64,000 nucleotides of DNA from the NCBI RefSeq assembly GCF_901538265.1, contig NZ_LR593886.1, forward strand, positions 372,001-436,000. The letters are read 5' to 3'. The notes under the pieces are model-generated. The model did not search any database and was not told the origin of the DNA. It was given only the letters and a program-made list of their open reading frames with translations. The DNA comes from Gemmata massiliana (GTDB lineage Bacteria > Planctomycetota > Planctomycetia > Gemmatales > Gemmataceae). Every line of letters starts with the position of its first letter. The stretch's first letter is position 1. Shown one piece after another: positions 60,964 through 64,000 of the stretch. Made by a program: the position numbers and the translations under genes.

Positions 60964-61443
60964 ATGGCCCTGAACAACCTGAAGACCCTGACGATGAAGA
61001 CCGCGATTGTGGCCAGCGTGAAGCTGACCGCGACGCCGGCCGATCGCCTTGGTCTGGGGTTCGCGGCTGGAGCCTATTCAGCGGACGACCTGTCCCAGGG
61101 GCAATTCCCGTTGCCCCATAATCCGGAACCTGAACAGGTCCGGGCACGACAGGAACAGTCCGCACCGCCAATGCGAAAGCAGATGCGGGTGGGCGTTCCG
61201 GACGTCGCGCCCCCGGCCGGTCGGGTCGGATGTCCTTCCCCTGGTTCCCGTGCCGTCGTCTCGTGGCCGTCCCTATCCGGTACAAGCTGGACAGAGATAG
61301 TCACAGATTCCCGGTGGGATCGCTTTACCCCAGTAAGCGTCGCCAGAAGCCGAATTAGCCGCGACTGCCAATCGCCGGCTCGGAACAGCGACAAACAAGG
61401 CTTACCGAGGAAAGTGACCCCGGCGACGACGGCCGGAAAGTGA
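60964..61443 (+). CDS. Doubtful small ORF or 5' gene remnant
   Basis: A GGAGGTG site lies six bases before an ATG at 60964. The first 25 codons have the strong GC-third-position bias of real genes here (MALNNLKTLTMKTAIVASVK). After about codon 55 the codon use loses bias and the sequence becomes unlike a folded protein. It may be the 5' end of a decayed gene, a short peptide with a frameshift, or spurious. The frame stays open for 159 residues. Confidence 0.3.
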   Translation: MALNNLKTLTMKTAIVASVKLTATPADRLGLGFAAGAYSADDLSQGQFPLPHNPEPEQVRARQEQSAPPMRKQMRVGVPDVAPPAGRVGCPSPGSRAVVSWPSLSGTSWTEIVTDSRWDRFTPVSVARSRISRDCQSPARNSDKQGLPRKVTPATTAGK

Positions 61444-62006
61444 GGTGACCACTGGCATAAACGCATCCCCGATTCGGATTGACCACGAGGGCCGGCACAC
61501 CGGCTCAGATGAACAACCGTAGTCGTTGCGCGTTTACGCGATGGTCACAACCAGGACTTTTAACCTTTATCACGCTGGTCCCGGATTGGTGCGAGTGAGA
61601 CCTCGTCGGGTCGCACGGTGCGCCGGTGCCACGAAGCAGACGAAGGCCGCGAGCTTTCAGTCGCTTTGTGACAAGCGCCGCCGCATGTGACGTCCCACGA
61701 ACGGGTCACCTCGAGCCAACCCCCTGGGCAAAAGCCGCCGCGGCTTTCCCGGTTCCGGTTCCCGACGATTGTTCGCGCCGATGTCCCTTTCTCAGCAGAG
61801 GGGCGCCCGGAGCGGTCGCGGTGCAGCCTATTCGCTGCACGCGCCGCAAGGGAAAGGTGCGAGTCGGTGAGCCGCTACCCAAAAGCCGCCCGGACGCGGG
61901 AACGAGCCGCCCCCTTCTCTGATCCGAGGAGGGCCGCGTTCCCGAACCGGTCGCGCGTCGCCAGCGCCGCAAAACACGGGACAAGGATCGGGACAGGAAC
62001 CCAATC
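61444..62006. other. Gene-poor region upstream of an ECF sigma gene
   Basis: Some 560 bases have only short unconvincing frames. No strong repeat or RNA family was recognised. It must carry the promoter of the sigma-factor gene, but no clear box is seen. Confidence 0.45.
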
Positions 62007-62603
62007 ATGAGCTGGACCGAAATCACTGTGTTGGTTGAGCAGGCGAAGACGGGCGACCGCGAGGCTTACGGGGAACTGGTCGCCCGGTTCCAGAGCAGCG
62101 TTTACGCGATGGCGCTGAGCCGGGTGCGCGACCCGCTCGAGGCCCAGGAACTGGCCCAGGACGTGTTCGTCCACGCGATGCGGAAGTTGCCGCAGTTGCG
62201 CGACCCCCGGTGCTTCGCCGGGTGGTTGCGGCGGATCACCGCGCGGATGGCGATCAACCGGCTGACCCGGCGCGGCCCGCTCTTCGGGGCCGACACCGAG
62301 GTGCTCGACGCGGTCGAGGCCCGGACCCGGACCGCGGAGGAGCAGTTCGCGGTCGGCGAGGCCGTCGATCAGCTCAAGGAGGGGCTGGCCGAGTTGAAGC
62401 CGCTCGATCGGCAGACCCTGGAAGCGTTCTACATCCGGGGCCGGAGCCTCAAGCAGATCGCGCGGGAGTTCGCGGTCCCGACGGGCACCGTGAAGCGGCG
62501 GTTGCACGTCGCCCGGTTGCGGTTGAAGGAGGTGCTCGAGGGCATCGACCCGTCGCTGGCCGAGCGGTTCGCGACCGACGGGGCGGAACTGGCCGCCGTG
62601 TAA
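62007..62603 (+). CDS. ECF-type RNA polymerase sigma factor
   Basis: This 198-residue protein has region 2 at about 10-80 (GDREAYGELVARFQSSVYAM and EAQELAQDVFVHAMRKLPQL, then FAGWLRRITARMAINRL) and region 4 at about 125-180 (LKPLDRQTLEAFYIRGRSLK, then a helix-turn-helix IAREFAVPTGTVKRRLHVAR). It has a C-terminal extension of about 15 residues. No anti-sigma gene is adjacent. The downstream neighbour is a secreted HEAT-LCCL protein. The signal is unknown. A terminator follows, so it is a single-gene unit. Confidence 0.92.
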   Translation: MSWTEITVLVEQAKTGDREAYGELVARFQSSVYAMALSRVRDPLEAQELAQDVFVHAMRKLPQLRDPRCFAGWLRRITARMAINRLTRRGPLFGADTEVLDAVEARTRTAEEQFAVGEAVDQLKEGLAELKPLDRQTLEAFYIRGRSLKQIAREFAVPTGTVKRRLHVARLRLKEVLEGIDPSLAERFATDGAELAAV

Positions 62604-62629
62604 CGTGAGTTGAGTCGGTAACTTTCTGG

Positions 62630-62662
62630 CGCCCCGGGGTTGGTACCCGGGGCGTTTCGTTT
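62630..62662 (+). terminator. Terminator after the ECF sigma gene
   Basis: CGCCCCGGG (62630-62638) pairs with CCCGGGGCG (62646-62654) around GTTGGTA and leads to TTTCGTTTT. Confidence 0.75.
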
Positions 62663-62881
62663 TGGTGCGCCGGTGTTGAAATCGAGAAAGGCGCTTTACG
62701 GCGCGAAACATTTCGCGGATGATCTTCATCATGAACGAACGCGCGGGTCGGCGAATTGGGGTAGTAGTCACATTGTGATGTCGGTTAGCCTATCCCGGTC
62801 AACTTCCCGGCCCGCGCGCGGGGAAGCGGACACTTCCCGATTGAACTGAGAGCGGCTCCCAACTTTTCGGAGGGCGACCCC

Positions 62882-63841
62882 ATGCCCGCGGTTCGCAAGG
62901 TGCTCTGGATCGTTCCCGTTGCGCTGTCGTTCGGGCTCACCGCCCCCCCGATCGTGGGCGGGCCGCAACCCACACAAACGTCCGAGGCGAGCAAGTCGCG
63001 CACTCCCGCCGACGTCGAGGTCAAGTACATCGACGACAGCACTATGAAGCTCAAGCTGCTCGACGAGAAGCTCGAACTGGTGACCAAGCACGGCACGCTG
63101 CGGATCGCCGTCGCCGACGTCCGGCGCATCGAGTTCGCGACCCGGCTCCCGGCGGTCACCACGGAGAAGGCTGCTACTGCGATCTCCAAGCTCAACCACT
63201 CGGATTTCAAGATCCGCGAGGCCGCGACCGAGGAACTCAAGGCGCTCAAGGAGCGCGCGTACCCGGCGCTTCTGAAGTCCCTCAAACACGAAGACCCCGA
63301 GATCGCGCGCCGGACCGAAGAGGTCGTGACGTTCATTCGCAGAAGCGTGCCCGCGGCGAACCTGGAGCAGCGCGACCTGGACATCATCCACACCGAGGAC
63401 TCCAAGATCGCCGGGAAGCTGACGGCCGAGTCGCTCCGCGTGGGCACGTTCCAGTTCGGCGAGCAGACCCTGAAGTTGACCGACGTGCGCCTGATCCGCA
63501 CCGGCCCGGAGCCGACCGAACAACTGGTCAACGCACAGCCCGCGCCGTCCAGCCTGTTCAACTACGCGAACCAGTTCGGTAAGGAGTTCGTGTTCCGCAT
63601 TACCGGAGCCCAGGCACAGGTGCAGAACGGGGCTATCTGGGGCAGCGGCATCTACACGCTCGATTCGAGTTTGCAGATGGCGGTGGTCCACGCGGGGTTC
63701 GCGAAGCCGGGTGAAACCGTCGTCGTGAAGGTGCGCATCCTCCCGCCGCCCCCGCAGTTCGCCGGTACGACCCAGAACGGCATCACGTCGGCCCCGTTCG
63801 GCCCGTTCCCGGCGGGCGCGTTCGAGTTCCTCCCGAGGTGA
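62882..63841 (+). CDS. Secreted HEAT-like and LCCL-domain protein
   Basis: This 319-residue protein has a signal peptide (about 1-26). Residues 38-70 form a small beta unit with KLELVTKHGTLRIAVADVRR. Residues 90-150 form HEAT-like helices (NHSDFKIREAATEELKALKE). A second copy of the small beta unit (SLRVGTFQFGEQTLKLTDVR) follows at 175-205. The C-terminal domain (about 225-316) matches the LCCL pattern: WGSGIYTLDSSLQMAVVHAG, then TVVVKVRILPPPPQFAGT and TQNGITSAPFGPF. LCCL domains bind lipids or polysaccharides in animal proteins. Unlike those, the conserved cysteines are absent here. Its role is unknown. GGAGGG lies before the ATG. Confidence 0.8.
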   Translation: MPAVRKVLWIVPVALSFGLTAPPIVGGPQPTQTSEASKSRTPADVEVKYIDDSTMKLKLLDEKLELVTKHGTLRIAVADVRRIEFATRLPAVTTEKAATAISKLNHSDFKIREAATEELKALKERAYPALLKSLKHEDPEIARRTEEVVTFIRRSVPAANLEQRDLDIIHTEDSKIAGKLTAESLRVGTFQFGEQTLKLTDVRLIRTGPEPTEQLVNAQPAPSSLFNYANQFGKEFVFRITGAQAQVQNGAIWGSGIYTLDSSLQMAVVHAGFAKPGETVVVKVRILPPPPQFAGTTQNGITSAPFGPFPAGAFEFLPR

Positions 63842-63869
63842 GTCGGGGAAGTGATAGTTCCGAGGAGTC

Positions 63870-63896
63870 CCCGCTCGTCGAATGACGGCGAGCGGG
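63870..63896 (+). terminator. Hairpin after the HEAT-LCCL gene
   Basis: CCCGCTCG (63870-63877) pairs with CGAGCGGG (63889-63896). It lies 28 bases after the stop codon and has no T-run, so termination is only possible. Confidence 0.4.
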
Positions 63897-64000
63897 CGAG
63901 GCTGTGGACGGGCACACTACGGCAGTTCTGCGATCTCGCCCTGGGACCGTGTGGCGAGGGCGGGCAACATCCGATCGGCAGAGTACGGTGTGAATCGGAC
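63897..64000. other. Right edge, no gene seen
   Basis: About 100 bases to the window end show no supported gene. A start could lie just outside. Confidence 0.4.

Noticed and set aside
61626-62010. Overlapping short frames ahead of the second ECF sigma gene
   Set aside because: They lack ribosome sites and codon bias, and they overlap one another in different frames.
1-64000. tRNA and rRNA genes
   Set aside because: No T-arm GTTCRANYC with matching acceptor stem, and no rRNA-like stretch, was found by eye on either strand.

Overview
The window looks like a chromosome segment of a Gemmata-type planctomycete (family Gemmataceae). The basis is established family knowledge applied to what is visible: strongly GC-biased codon use, long antisense shadow ORFs, a TIGR02996 repeat-companion protein, two DUF1559 pseudopilins with GFTLIE/YSLVEV starts, a PEP-CTERM protein, a planctomycete-style Ser/Thr kinase with a C-terminal membrane anchor, tandem secreted prenyltransferase-fold/HEAT paralogues, a DUF1573 protein and many small signal-peptide proteins of unknown function. 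The exact species cannot be fixed from this sequence alone. No rRNA, tRNA, CRISPR array, prophage or intact insertion sequence was seen.

1-16.2 kb: a partial tryptophan/glycine-repeat secreted protein at the left edge, a GNAT acetyltransferase, and a membrane kinase divergent from four consecutive genes for membrane-anchored, largely coiled-coil proteins. Then come a PEP-CTERM protein, a 2-Cys peroxiredoxin, a long hairpin at a convergent junction, BamA, an ECF sigma factor overlapping a small membrane protein, an enterochelin-esterase-like protein beside a short gluconolactonase-like protein, and a soluble PAS-GAF histidine kinase.

16.2-31.2 kb: LL-diaminopimelate aminotransferase, an ankyrin protein, an OPA-type MFS transporter, a zinc alcohol dehydrogenase carrying an in-frame palindromic repeat insertion, a TIGR02996 protein, a DUF1559 pseudopilin, a Fur-family regulator, a FlgM-like peptide, endonuclease V, and a 1,340-residue Pls-type nonribosomal peptide synthetase with A and T domains followed by three membrane-pair/beta-helix units.

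31.2-50.7 kb: tandem secreted paralogues, an Old-Yellow-type oxidoreductase, a HpcH/HpaI aldolase, an M61 peptidase, a compact four-gene cluster (DUF1573 protein, membrane protein, Cys-rich secreted protein, pseudopilin), a SWIM-SNF2 helicase, and two tyrosine-rich small secreted proteins.

50.7-64 kb: a TagJ/ImpE-like protein with a partner gene that contains another repeat fragment, a MarR divergon, an ABC-F ATPase (Uup type), two tandem copies of the palindromic repeat, an inositol-monophosphatase-family enzyme, a membrane metallophosphoesterase, an intradiol dioxygenase-like protein, an EF-hand protein, ClpS, a gene-poor stretch with nested inverted repeats, a second ECF sigma factor, and a secreted HEAT-LCCL protein.

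The strongest leads for something undescribed are the palindromic repeat family that enters coding frames, the Pls-type polymer synthetase, the DUF1573/Cys-rich/pseudopilin cluster, and the possible structured RNA downstream of clpS.
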